Positions 9,402-17,360 of a DNA stretch of 48,406 nt are shown here, piece after piece. Position 1 is the first letter of the stretch. Each line of letters opens with the position of its first letter. Under the pieces are notes generated by a model, which was given only the letters and a program-made list of their open reading frames with translations, ran no database searches and was not told where the DNA came from. The DNA comes from an uncultured Dorea sp. (lineage in GTDB: Bacteria; Bacillota; Clostridia; Lachnospirales; Lachnospiraceae): contig CAKRAT010000008.1 in NCBI GenBank assembly GCA_934295165.1, positions 1 through 48,406 of the forward strand. Reading direction: 5' to 3'. Position numbers and translations under genes: made by a program.

Positions 9402-9947
9402 TCATTCTTCCATCTGTTTTCCCAGAACTTTTGCCGTATATTCTGCCAGCCGTATCTCCGTATCTTTAAACAGGTCTTTTTCTTCCAGATTCAGCAGCAG
9501 CACAGCTCCTATCACATCCCCTGCGCATAGGATCGGGCTAATCACCTCCTGGCTGTACGGTTCTGCCTCACCTATCACCGATATATACCTTTTTTCCCCG
9601 GCTTTTGCATTCCTTGTTTTTCGTTCCTTCAGAAATTCCCCCAGTTCTGCAGTTATATCTTCATCCTGTATACCTTTCTTCCCGTTTCCTGCTGCCACAA
9701 CCACCTGATCCATATCACAGATTCCCACCAGGCATTCCAGAATCTGTGCCAGACTTTCCGCATATTGCTTTGCAAATGCAGAAAGTTCCCCGATCGGTGA
9801 ATATTTTTTTAAAATAATTTCCCCTTCTCTGTCCGTAAATATCTCCAGTGGATCACCTTCCCTGATTCTTAGCGTTCTTCTGATCTCTTTTGGCACAACC
9901 ACACGGCCAAGATCATCGATTCTTCTTACGATTCCTGTTGCTTTCAT
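9402..9947 (-). CDS. spoVT: Stage V sporulation transcription factor SpoVT
   Basis: AbrB-type DNA-binding regulator that tunes late forespore genes. From the chosen start it is 181 residues, the normal SpoVT size. The N-terminal swapped-hairpin domain (1-50) has the hallmark ATGIVRRIDDLGRVVVPKEI. The C-terminal part (about 55-180) is the GAF-like dimerisation domain. The start at 9945-9947 matches the family N-terminus MKATG; the longer frame adds 17 unrelated residues. AGGAGG lies 12 bases upstream, a longish spacing. A near-perfect sigma-G promoter lies upstream at 10004-10034, as expected for forespore expression. Confidence 0.95.
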   Translation of the reverse strand: MKATGIVRRIDDLGRVVVPKEIRRTLRIREGDPLEIFTDREGEIILKKYSPIGELSAFAKQYAESLAQILECLVGICDMDQVVVAAGNGKKGIQDEDITAELGEFLKERKTRNAKAGEKRYISVIGEAEPYSQEVISPILCAGDVIGAVLLLNLEEKDLFKDTEIRLAEYTAKVLGKQMEE

Positions 9948-10003
9948 AGCATTTATCTTCCTCCTGACTTTTTCTGTTTTTTCCATATTTTCTAACATAT
10001 GGC

Positions 10004-10034
10004 TAGTATGCTGAGAAAAACAGGGAATTATTCA
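10004..10034 (-). promoter_or_regulatory. Sigma-G-type promoter of spoVT
   Basis: On the minus strand TGAATA (10029-10034) and CATACTA (10004-10010) are separated by 18 bases. This matches the forespore sigma-G consensus at every position I know, and B. subtilis spoVT is a sigma-G gene. It is 57 bases upstream of the spoVT start. Confidence 0.8.
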
Positions 10035-10048
10035 TACTGATATTAGAC

Positions 10049-10077
10049 TGGATATTTTTCCGATAATTTTGTATAAT
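10049..10077 (+). promoter_or_regulatory. Putative sigma-A-type promoter of yqeY
   Basis: TGGATA (10049-10054), a 17-base spacer and a perfect TATAAT (10072-10077) lie 32 bases before the yqeY ATG. The -35 matches 4 of 6 consensus bases. Confidence 0.55.
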
Positions 10078-10108
10078 AGGTGGAAGAAAATAATAGGAGG
10101 AATGAATC

Positions 10109-10555
10109 ATGAGTAAAATTGATGAAGTACGTGCTGATATGGTCAAGGCCATGAAAGCAAAAGACAAAGAAACAAAGGAAACTTTATCCATGCTGCTTGC
10201 AGCTCTTAAGAATAAAGCAATCGACAAACGCGAAGATCTGACACCGGAAGAAGAGACACAGGTAATCTTAAAAGAGATCAAGCAGACAAAAGAAACCCTG
10301 GAGATGACTCCTGCAGACCGTACAGAGATCATCGAAGAATGCAACAAACGTCTCGCCGTTCTGGAACAGTATGCTCCTAAGATGATGGACGAGGCCGAAA
10401 TCAAAGAAGTGGTTGCTTCTGTTCTTTCCGAGATGGGATTGGATGCCCCTACAGCAAAAGATAAAGGTAAGATTATGAAAAACCTGATGCCTAAAGTAAA
10501 AGGTAAGGCTGATGGAAAGCTTGTAAATGAGATTGTCTCTACATTCATGAATTAA
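10109..10555 (+). CDS. yqeY: GatB/YqeY-domain protein
   Basis: Small soluble protein of the YqeY family, related to the C-terminal tRNA-binding domain of GatB/GatE amidotransferase subunits; its cellular role is not settled. At 148 residues it has the normal length. A helical N-terminal half (1-90) contains the family-typical 'RTLSMLLAALKN'-like stretch and 'ERTEIIEECNKRL'-like segment (here DRTEIIEECNKRL). The C-terminal half has AKDKGKIMKNLMPKVKGKADG and ends with the typical NEIVSTFM. An AGGAGG site precedes the ATG. It stands alone on the plus strand between two minus-strand blocks, with its own promoter and a bidirectional terminator after it. Confidence 0.93.
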   Translation: MSKIDEVRADMVKAMKAKDKETKETLSMLLAALKNKAIDKREDLTPEEETQVILKEIKQTKETLEMTPADRTEIIEECNKRLAVLEQYAPKMMDEAEIKEVVASVLSEMGLDAPTAKDKGKIMKNLMPKVKGKADGKLVNEIVSTFMN

Positions 10556-10567
10556 ACATCTACAGGC

Positions 10568-10587
10568 TCTGCCACTGGCAGCTTCTT
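10568..10587. repeat. Partial copy of the intergenic palindrome
   Basis: The segment TCTGCCACTGGCAGCTTCTT resembles the centre and right arm of the 38-nt palindrome 14 bases downstream. It suggests a degenerate tandem partner. Confidence 0.4.
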
Positions 10588-10600
10588 ACGAATGCATGGC

Positions 10601-10638
10601 AATACAGAGAAGTTGCCAACGGCAGCTTCTCTTGCATA
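10601..10638 (+). repeat. Dispersed 38-nt intergenic palindrome, copy 1
   Basis: A hairpin with arms AGAGAAGTTGCC and GGCAGCTTCTCT around AAC, flanked by AATAC and TGCATA. It matches the reverse complement of 21746-21783 at 34 of 38 positions. Both copies lie in intergenic regions downstream of genes, suggesting a REP/MITE-like small repeat family. Confidence 0.75.
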
Positions 10639-10650
10639 TTTTAATACACA

Positions 10651-10682
10651 AAAAGGAACCTGCCAATAACAAGGTTCCTTTT
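10651..10682. terminator. Bidirectional terminator between yqeY and prsA-like gene
   Basis: Perfect 10-base-pair stem AAAAGGAACC (10651-10660) with GGTTCCTTTT (10673-10682). It has A and T tracts on opposite sides, so it can serve the converging yqeY and prsA-like transcripts. Confidence 0.85.
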
Positions 10683-10691
10683 CTTTTGCAT

Positions 10692-11759
10692 TTAATTGCC
10701 GGAAGTGCTTGAGCTGCTGTCTGTACTTGAGCCACTCTGACTTGTACTTTTCACTTTCACACTCAATTTCGTAAAGTCAATCTTATCCCATGTTCCTTTA
10801 TGAACAGTAATCTTTTCGTCTTTTTTCCACTTCTTTAATATTTTTTTGTAATATTTATTCTGTTTTTCTGTAATCAGCGACTGCTTTTTCGTCTCTGTTG
10901 CTTCTTCATCCATAAGACTTGTTACTCTTGCCACATAGCACGCATCGCTGGTTTCAATGACACCTGTTGTCTCACCTTCTCCAAGCTGATCTGCTGCCTG
11001 TACAACATCCTGATTCGGACTTTCGGATTCTGAGTCAAAAGACGCATCTACTGCTTCTTTTCCCTGTTCCGTTGCATATGATGAAAAATCTCCGGCCGAC
11101 TTTGCACCTTCCGCAAATGCTTCTGCCTGTGCTCTTATCTGATTCTTCTCATCCTCAGAGACCTGTGTGTCAGTCGAATCCGTCGAATCGGTAGAATCGT
11201 TAGTTGTACTGTAGTCAAATTCTACATACTGCATATGTTTCTGTGCCGCTTCTTCATCTGTTACATTCACATCTGCTTTCGCTGTAATTGCCGTATACAT
11301 TTTCTGCTCGATCGTCATCAGCGTCATAACACGTTCTACATTTTCTTTTGATCCGGATATCTTGTCTTTTTTCTTCTGCGGATTTGCTTTGTCAAATTCA
11401 TCTGCCGCATCACTGATTGCCTTTTTTTCTTTCTTAGTAAGCTTTACATCGTAATCTTTCATATGTTCTTCCAGCAGTGCCATATTCTTCAGATCATTCA
11501 AAAGCGTCTTTTTGATCGAAGATTCGTAAGTCTTACCGTCCGAGCCCGTTGTCGTCCACATATCATCCCCTCCAAGATAGCTTGAAAAATATGTTTCGTA
11601 CTGAGCCTGTGTATATCTTGCATAGAAATTCGCAACACCTGCCGTAATCTCCTCGTCCCCTGCTTTTACAACCACGGCGTCATCTTTCAGTGATCCACAT
11701 CCAGTAAGTGATGCTGTCATAATTCCTGCCAGTGCTAATATTAATGTTCTTTTTCTCAT
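10692..11759 (-). CDS. PrsA/SurA-like foldase lipoprotein (peptidyl-prolyl isomerase type)
   Basis: Membrane-anchored extracytoplasmic chaperone, expected to help secreted proteins fold. The N-terminus is a lipoprotein signal: MRKR, a hydrophobic core, then the lipobox LTGC with the lipidated Cys near 21. A SurA_N-like helical segment (about 45-165) is followed by a degenerate parvulin-like region (about 170-300: AEAFAEGAKSAGDFSSYA, later VVQAADQLGEGETTGVIET). An STDSTDSTD repeat makes a low-complexity linker, and the C-terminus is Ser/Thr-rich. The ATG at 11757-11759 is preferred to an upstream TTG. The gene follows mfd by 16 bases. Isomerase activity is inferred; the domain is divergent. 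Confidence 0.85.
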   Translation of the reverse strand: MRKRTLILALAGIMTASLTGCGSLKDDAVVVKAGDEEITAGVANFYARYTQAQYETYFSSYLGGDDMWTTTGSDGKTYESSIKKTLLNDLKNMALLEEHMKDYDVKLTKKEKKAISDAADEFDKANPQKKKDKISGSKENVERVMTLMTIEQKMYTAITAKADVNVTDEEAAQKHMQYVEFDYSTTNDSTDSTDSTDTQVSEDEKNQIRAQAEAFAEGAKSAGDFSSYATEQGKEAVDASFDSESESPNQDVVQAADQLGEGETTGVIETSDACYVARVTSLMDEEATETKKQSLITEKQNKYYKKILKKWKKDEKITVHKGTWDKIDFTKLSVKVKSTSQSGSSTDSSSSTSGN

Positions 11760-11775
11760 GTATCCCAACCTGCCT

Positions 11776-14700
11776 TTATTTGCTTAATGAGTCAATTATA
11801 CCGCTTTTTTCTTCGCCTATCAATCCTTTCAACCCATTTAACACATTTTTCGTGATTTCCAGTGCATCCGTCTGTTTCTCTTTCATATTTCTTCTCTTCC
11901 TCTCATAGATAAAGCATGGCTGGGCTCCGTCTGCTTTGAATGTCAGTTCTCCGCGGAAATCTTCGATCAGTTTCGGAATCCGTTCCGGATGCACCTTCGC
12001 CTTCTCATACATGGTAAATGTGTAAACCTCGCCTTTCTGTTCGACAGCCGTCACATACAGCTGATGCGCCTGCGCTTTCAATGCCGCAACTTCCAGAAGT
12101 TTCTCCACCTTCTTCGGGATATCCCCGAACCGGTCGATCAATTCTTCTGTCATATCCTCCATCTCTTCTCTGTTTTCAATTGCAGCAATCCGCTTATAAA
12201 CATCCAGTTTCTGGTACTCATTCGGTATATAAGAAGATGGAATAAATGCATCCACATTCAAATCCATTGTTGTTGTAAACGTCTCATCTTCTTCCATCTC
12301 ACCTTTTAAATGCTTCACTGCTTCATTCAGCATTTTACAGTAAAGATCATATCCGACTGCTTCCATATGTCCATGCTGCTCTGCACCAAGCAGATTACCT
12401 GTACCACGGATCTCAAGATCTCGCATTGCGATCTTGAATCCAGAACCAAGATCGGTAAATTCCCGGATAGCAGCCAGCCTTTTTTCTGCCACTTCTTTTA
12501 ACATCTTATCTCTCCGGTAGAGAAGGAACGCATATGCCATGCGGTTAGAACGTCCGACACGACCACGCAGCTGATAGAGCTGTGAAAGTCCGAGCCTGTC
12601 TGCATCATGGATGATCATCGTATTCGCATTGGAGATATCCAGTCCGGTCTCTATGATCGTTGTGGACACCAGTACATCAATCTCTCCATTGATAAAGTCG
12701 TACATGATCCGCTCCAGTTCATGCTCCCGCATCTGTCCGTGTGCATAAGCAACCGTCAGATCCGGTACCAGCTTCTGCACATGTCCTGCCACTTCATCGA
12801 TATCCTCCACACGGTTATAGACATAGTATACCTGTCCCTGTCTTGCACATTCCCGTTCGATTGCCTCACGTACCATCTCGTCATTGTATTCCATAACATA
12901 CGTCTGAATCGGCATACGGTCATTCGGTGCTTCTTCCAGTACGCTCATGTCGCGGATTCCGATCAGACTCATGTGAAGCGTTCTCGGGATTGGAGTCGCC
13001 GTAAGCGTCAGTACATCTACATTTTCCTTTAATTTCTTGATCTTTTCTTTGTGCTGCACACCGAATCTCTGCTCTTCATCAATGATCAGAAGGCCAAGAT
13101 CCTTGAACTTCAGGTCTTCACTCAGCACCCGGTGTGTTCCGATGATGATATCTACCAGGCCCTTTTTCGCATCTTCGACCGTCTTCTTCTGCTGTGACGG
13201 CGTGCGGAATCTGCACATCAGGTCGATCCGCACCGGGAAGTCCTTCATACGTTGTACGAATGTCCGATAATGCTGCTGTGCAAGGATCGTTGTCGGGACC
13301 AGATAGACCACCTGCTTGCTCTCCTGTACCGCTTTGAATGCCGCACGGATTGCAACCTCTGTCTTGCCAAATCCAACATCCCCGCAGACCAGACGATCCA
13401 TGATCTTGTGACTTTCCATATCTTTTTTCACAGCCTCGATTGCCATCATCTGATCTTCCGTCTCCTCAAACGGGAACATCTCTTCGAATTCACGCTGCCA
13501 GACCGTATCTTCCCCGTAGACATAACCATCCTGTTCCTGTCTCGCCGCATACAGCTTCACCAGATCCCTTGCGATTTCTTTTACTGCACCGCGCACTTTC
13601 GTCTTGGTCCGGTTCCACTCCTGGGTTCCCAGCTTATTCAGCTTTGGTTTTTTTGCGTCGGCACTGGCATATTTCTGTATCAGATCAAGCTGCGTTGCCG
13701 GAATATAGAGATTGCCTCCCTGTGCATACGAAATCTTCATGTAATCCTTTGAAATCTTGTCGACAACAATCTTTTCGATTCCCTGATAGACACCGACACC
13801 ATGATTCTCATGAACGACATAATCTCCCGGCTTCAGTTCCGAAAAACTCTGGATCTTACGGCCTTCGTAAGTCTTTCTTTTTTTCTTCTTTTTTCTTTTT
13901 CCGAAAATATCCGACTCCGCAATCACTGTAAACTTGAGCATCGGATATTCATAACCTTCTGCAATATACCCATATGCCGTCATGATCTCTCCGGGCTTTA
14001 CTTCCCGGTCCAGATCTTCACTGTAATAACTGCTCAGGTTATAATCTCTCAGATCCTCCGCCAGACGCTTTGCACGTGTTCTCGATCCGGACAGCAGGAT
14101 CACCCTATATCCATTTCTTTTCAGTCTCTTCAAATCCTGAGTCAGCATCTCAAAGCTGTTATTATACGGATTCACTCCTGTTGCCTGGATCTCATAAGAC
14201 TCCCTTACTTCCAGTCCCTTACACTTCATCTCCAAAGCAAAAAAGCCGATACTGCTATAAGTATTGATCTTCTTCAGGATATCTGCAACCGGGAATATCT
14301 TCGCTTCTTCCTCTTCCAGCTCATAGCCGCTCTCCAACCGCTTTTTCTGCGCTTCCATGAATTCGTCTTCAATGTTCTGTCCACGTTCTACAAGACGCAC
14401 CGGTTCATCCAGGAAAAGGATGGTATCTTCTTTCGGAAAATAATCCAGAAACGAAACACCCTTTTCTTTTTCCTGCGGGAATTCCACCGCCGGATAGATT
14501 GTGATTTCCGTCAGATTTTCAATGGATCTCTGGCTCTCCACGTCAAAGGTCCGGATGGAATCCACCTCGTCCCCCCAGAGTTCAATTCTCACCGGAAGTT
14601 CTTCTGTCAGAGGATAAATGTCCAGTATTCCTCCCCGCACAGCAAACTGCCCCGGTCCTTCCACCTGCACTTCCCTGTCATATCCTACAGCCGCAAGTTT

Positions 14701-15156
14701 CTCTGCCATCTCGTCTAACTTCAGGACACTGTCATTTTGTATCTCCAGTACTTTCCCTTCAATACTTTCCTTCGGCGCAAGATGATCCATGAATCCATCC
14801 AGACTTGTCACAACCGTCACCGGTTCTCCCACAAGCACTGCCTGGATTCCCTCCATTCTCTGTTTCACCAGTTCTTTACTTCTGATATCCGCCTGATAGA
14901 ACAGAAAATCCTTCGCCGGATACAAATAGGTATTGCTGTCCAGAAAACGGTATTCTTCGTAGATTTGTTTTGCTTTTGTCTCACTGGAACAGGCGATGAC
15001 TTTATACTTACAGCCATCGCCAAGAGCATACATCATATGAGATTTCTGGGAATTCACGCATCCGCATACACGGATCATCCCGGCATCTTTTTTCTTATTC
15101 TTACAGAGTTTCCCGAACTCCGCCAGTTCCTTTAACGGCCCGATTAAGCCTTGCAT
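11776..15156 (-). CDS. mfd: Transcription-repair coupling factor Mfd
   Basis: DNA translocase that removes stalled RNA polymerase at lesions and recruits UvrA. The 1126-residue protein carries the UvrB-like N-terminal module (VQVEGPGQFAVRGGILDIYP, about 165-185). The RNA-polymerase-interaction (CarD-like) domain is marked by GDYVVHENHGVGVYQGIE. The RecG-like helicase core has Walker A CGDVGFGKTEVAIRAA, DEEQRFG (Walker B) and QLRGRVGRSNRMAYAFLLY. The C-terminal TRCF domain begins near 'DAFIPSSYIPNEYQKLDVYKRIA'. Length is normal. Only 3 bases separate its start from the pth stop, so pth-mfd-foldase look like an operon. ATG preceded by GGAGG. Confidence 0.97.
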   Translation of the reverse strand: MQGLIGPLKELAEFGKLCKNKKKDAGMIRVCGCVNSQKSHMMYALGDGCKYKVIACSSETKAKQIYEEYRFLDSNTYLYPAKDFLFYQADIRSKELVKQRMEGIQAVLVGEPVTVVTSLDGFMDHLAPKESIEGKVLEIQNDSVLKLDEMAEKLAAVGYDREVQVEGPGQFAVRGGILDIYPLTEELPVRIELWGDEVDSIRTFDVESQRSIENLTEITIYPAVEFPQEKEKGVSFLDYFPKEDTILFLDEPVRLVERGQNIEDEFMEAQKKRLESGYELEEEEAKIFPVADILKKINTYSSIGFFALEMKCKGLEVRESYEIQATGVNPYNNSFEMLTQDLKRLKRNGYRVILLSGSRTRAKRLAEDLRDYNLSSYYSEDLDREVKPGEIMTAYGYIAEGYEYPMLKFTVIAESDIFGKRKKKKKRKTYEGRKIQSFSELKPGDYVVHENHGVGVYQGIEKIVVDKISKDYMKISYAQGGNLYIPATQLDLIQKYASADAKKPKLNKLGTQEWNRTKTKVRGAVKEIARDLVKLYAARQEQDGYVYGEDTVWQREFEEMFPFEETEDQMMAIEAVKKDMESHKIMDRLVCGDVGFGKTEVAIRAAFKAVQESKQVVYLVPTTILAQQHYRTFVQRMKDFPVRIDLMCRFRTPSQQKKTVEDAKKGLVDIIIGTHRVLSEDLKFKDLGLLIIDEEQRFGVQHKEKIKKLKENVDVLTLTATPIPRTLHMSLIGIRDMSVLEEAPNDRMPIQTYVMEYNDEMVREAIERECARQGQVYYVYNRVEDIDEVAGHVQKLVPDLTVAYAHGQMREHELERIMYDFINGEIDVLVSTTIIETGLDISNANTMIIHDADRLGLSQLYQLRGRVGRSNRMAYAFLLYRRDKMLKEVAEKRLAAIREFTDLGSGFKIAMRDLEIRGTGNLLGAEQHGHMEAVGYDLYCKMLNEAVKHLKGEMEEDETFTTTMDLNVDAFIPSSYIPNEYQKLDVYKRIAAIENREEMEDMTEELIDRFGDIPKKVEKLLEVAALKAQAHQLYVTAVEQKGEVYTFTMYEKAKVHPERIPKLIEDFRGELTFKADGAQPCFIYERKRRNMKEKQTDALEITKNVLNGLKGLIGEEKSGIIDSLSK

Positions 15157-15159
15157 CTT

Positions 15160-15744
15160 TTATGCCTCCTTAGGCTTTACTTTCCTGTTATACTGATTCA
15201 TTGCGGCTTCGATTTCTCCGTTTAAGATCATTCCTACCGCATGATCCGCACGGTCATAACCCTCTTCCATCAATTCACGGTCTTCTTTCGAAAAATGTCC
15301 AAGCACATAGTCTGCCAGATCATATTTTTTCGGCTTCTCACCTACACCAATCTTAATTCTCGGGAATACATCCGTTCCAAGATTGGCAATGATGTTCTTA
15401 ATCCCATTGTGTCCTCCGGCACTTCCTTTTTTACGGATTCTTAACTGCCCCACATCCAGACTGATATCATCGTAAATGACAAGCAGTTCATGCTCTTCAT
15501 CAATCTTATAATAATTGACCAGTTCTCTTAAGCTTTCCCCACTGAGATTCATATAGGTCTGCGGTTTTACCAGAAGTACCTTCTGCCCGCCGATCATTCC
15601 TTTTCCGACCAGTGCTCTTCCTTTTCTTCCATCTACAGAGATATTATATCTGTCTGCCAGCATATCTATGACATCAAATCCTACGTTATGTCTGGTGCCC
15701 TCATACTGAAGTGTAGGATTCCCAAGTCCTGCAATAATAAACAT
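15160..15744 (-). CDS. pth: Peptidyl-tRNA hydrolase
   Basis: Releases peptides from prematurely dropped peptidyl-tRNA so the tRNA can be reused. From the selected start the protein is 194 residues, typical of bacterial Pth. The N-terminus MFIIAGLGNPTLQYEGTRHN carries the active-site Asn9 and catalytic His19. The family signatures KPQTYMNLSGESL and YDDISLDVG(QLRIRKKGSAGGHNG) follow. The start at 15742-15744 has AAGGTG 8 bases upstream; longer frames add 19 residues not seen in the family. It lies directly before mfd, the usual pth-mfd order of Firmicutes. Confidence 0.96.
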   Translation of the reverse strand: MFIIAGLGNPTLQYEGTRHNVGFDVIDMLADRYNISVDGRKGRALVGKGMIGGQKVLLVKPQTYMNLSGESLRELVNYYKIDEEHELLVIYDDISLDVGQLRIRKKGSAGGHNGIKNIIANLGTDVFPRIKIGVGEKPKKYDLADYVLGHFSKEDRELMEEGYDRADHAVGMILNGEIEAAMNQYNRKVKPKEA

Positions 15745-15890
15745 AAATTCTTCACCTTCCATTTCTTTTACCATTCTACAAGAACCTTTTCCATTTGTCA
15801 CGAAAAAATTAAACGAATAATTCTTCCACTTTTTTCATACATTATAGAAAATAAAACAATTCTTGAAATAAAATACCAGGAGGTCTCACT

Positions 15891-16325
15891 ATGAGTTCCA
15901 AAACCAAAATTGTTGTACTTCACATGAAAGAGATTATTTATACTGTTATTTTTGCAGTATTAGCCATTGTTCTGATTCTGCTCTTAATATTTATGTTCCG
16001 TCCGGGACACCATTCCGAAGCAACAGGTAAAATGATCTATACTCCGGGAATCTACACCTCTGACATTACACTAAATAATACCGCTTTAGAAGTCGAGGTC
16101 ACAGTAGATCAATCACGTATAAATTCTATCCGTTTTACGAATCTGAATGAATCAATCACAACCATGTATCCCTTCATTGAACCTGCGATTGAAGATATAG
16201 CTGAACAGGTCTATAATAAGCAATCCCTGGAAAATATCCAGTATTCATCAGACACACCTTATACTTCCCAGTTGATTGTTCAGGCCATTGGAACCGCATT
16301 AAAAAAAGCCGAAGCTACAAAGTAG
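15891..16325 (+). CDS. Membrane-anchored FMN-binding-domain-like protein
   Basis: I do not recognise a named family. The 144 residues start with a cytoplasmic segment, one strong membrane helix (about 14-33, ending FMFRPGHH), then an extracytoplasmic domain. That domain (YTPGIYTSDITLNNTALEVEVTVD...SIRFTNLNES...YTSQLIVQAIGTALKKA) follows the layout of FMN_bind domains, which contain a covalent flavin site of the type SGATxTS. Here the equivalent position reads SSDTPYTS, so the GAT core is lost and flavin attachment is doubtful. A clear ribosome site (CCAGGAGGTC) precedes the ATG. It stands alone on the plus strand, ending in a bidirectional terminator. Confidence 0.7.
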   Translation: MSSKTKIVVLHMKEIIYTVIFAVLAIVLILLLIFMFRPGHHSEATGKMIYTPGIYTSDITLNNTALEVEVTVDQSRINSIRFTNLNESITTMYPFIEPAIEDIAEQVYNKQSLENIQYSSDTPYTSQLIVQAIGTALKKAEATK

Positions 16326-16337
16326 TTCCGGCTTTTA
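16302..16337. terminator. Bidirectional terminator overlapping the end of the FMN_bind-like gene
   Basis: Outer arms AAAAGCCG and CGGCTTTT enclose a further imperfect stem around the TAG stop codon. The minus strand then has seven T residues, so it can also end the 16352 gene transcript. Confidence 0.7.
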
Positions 16338-16351
16338 CCGTCTTATTGCTT

Positions 16352-16615
16352 TTATCCTTCAACGATAAGATAACGACCATCTGAAAGTGCAAATACTTCA
16401 GACGCATCTTCAATCTCTTCGTTAGACATTCCGCTGACATCCATTCCTTCCTGATCCAGAAATTCTCTGACTTCTTCGATATTATCTACGACAGAAGCCA
16501 TGCAGTCCTCCAGAAAAGCCTCTGCCTCTTCCAAAGTCTCTGCAACTGGTTCATCAAACAGCTGTCCCTGGTTCATGATAAAAGTCTGCAGACATTCTTC
16601 ATCATACTCGTACAT
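16352..16615 (-). CDS. Small acidic conserved protein of Lachnospiraceae type, function unknown
   Basis: Encodes 87 residues, strongly acidic and helical, with no membrane segment or catalytic motif. The ending SEVFALSDGRYLIVEG and the stretch ETLEEAEAFLEDCMA look familiar from short conserved Lachnospiraceae proteins, some of which databases label 'glyoxalase' without support; I see no glyoxalase metal-ligand pattern. GGGAGG is 9 bases before the ATG. It lies 26 bases downstream of the HAD phosphatase gene on the same strand and is probably co-transcribed. Confidence 0.75.
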   Translation of the reverse strand: MYEYDEECLQTFIMNQGQLFDEPVAETLEEAEAFLEDCMASVVDNIEEVREFLDQEGMDVSGMSNEEIEDASEVFALSDGRYLIVEG

Positions 16616-16641
16616 ACATCTTAACCTCCCTTATCGTAATA

Positions 16642-17289
16642 TTACACAAACTGCAACAGTTCTTCTGGTTTTGTGATCAGATGATCTGCTCCCGCAGTTT
16701 CTAACGTTGTTCTGTCCCGGAAGCCCCACAGCACGCCTATCGTCTTAAGCCCCGCATTCTTCCCGGTTGCCGCATCTACTTCCGAATCCCCGATATACAG
16801 ACACTCTTCTTTTGACACCTGCATCTGTTCCATAAGATACCACACACCGTCCGGCTCCGGCTTTCTGCGGATACCTTCCTTCTGTCCCTGTACATAATCA
16901 AACAAGCCGTCTCCAAAAATCTCTTTTACAACCTTTACCGTCTGACGGTCCGGCTTGTTCGATAGAACAGCCAGATGCATTCCTTTTTCTTTTAATGCTT
17001 TTAACATCCCCGGAATCCCTTCATAAGGTGTTACATGATATGTACAGTTCTGATCAAATATGCGTCCGTAGACTTTCATTCCTTCTTCTATTCTTAAAGC
17101 CTTCGGATCCCCCGATACTTTCAGCGACTTTTCAATCAGAACTCTCGCTCCGTTTCCGACAAACATTCTGCACTGATCCTTTGTAATCCTGGAAAGGCCC
17201 ATCTCATCCAATGTCCGGTTCACAGAATATGTCATAGATTCCAATGTATTTGTTAATGTTCCATCCAGATCAAATATACAAGCTCTCAT
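16642..17289 (-). CDS. HAD-superfamily phosphatase, phosphoglycolate phosphatase-like
   Basis: Cytosolic phosphomonoesterase of HAD subfamily IA. The 215-residue protein begins MRACIFDLDGTLTNT, with catalytic Asp7 and Asp9. Motif II is LSNKPD; motif III/IV includes the Lys region of RRKPEPDGVWYLM and GDSEVDAATGKNAG. The cap domain lies between about 15 and 80. The exact substrate (phosphoglycolate, pyrophosphate or a sugar phosphate) cannot be read from the sequence. The ATG at 17287-17289 is chosen for its fit to the family start and GGAGGA 10 bases upstream. It follows sigG by 71 bases. Confidence 0.88.
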   Translation of the reverse strand: MRACIFDLDGTLTNTLESMTYSVNRTLDEMGLSRITKDQCRMFVGNGARVLIEKSLKVSGDPKALRIEEGMKVYGRIFDQNCTYHVTPYEGIPGMLKALKEKGMHLAVLSNKPDRQTVKVVKEIFGDGLFDYVQGQKEGIRRKPEPDGVWYLMEQMQVSKEECLYIGDSEVDAATGKNAGLKTIGVLWGFRDRTTLETAGADHLITKPEELLQFV

Positions 17290-17360
17290 TATACAAATTC
17301 CTCCTGCAAATATCATAGTATGAGACTGAAAAAAATGCAATACTAAAAATACGTCAGCCC

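Noticed and set aside
10003..10548. Minus-strand open frame of 181 codons
   Set aside because: It lies wholly opposite yqeY, has no ribosome site, and encodes a Ser/Ile-rich low-complexity peptide, typical of an antisense shadow.
11160..11215. Short tandem repeat (STD codons) in the PrsA-like gene
   Set aside because: It is an in-frame low-complexity linker of the lipoprotein, not a mobile or regulatory repeat.
13801..14718. Plus-strand open frame of 305 codons
   Set aside because: It is opposite mfd, whose protein is unmistakable. The translated sequence is rich in Phe, Leu, His and Cys with no domain.
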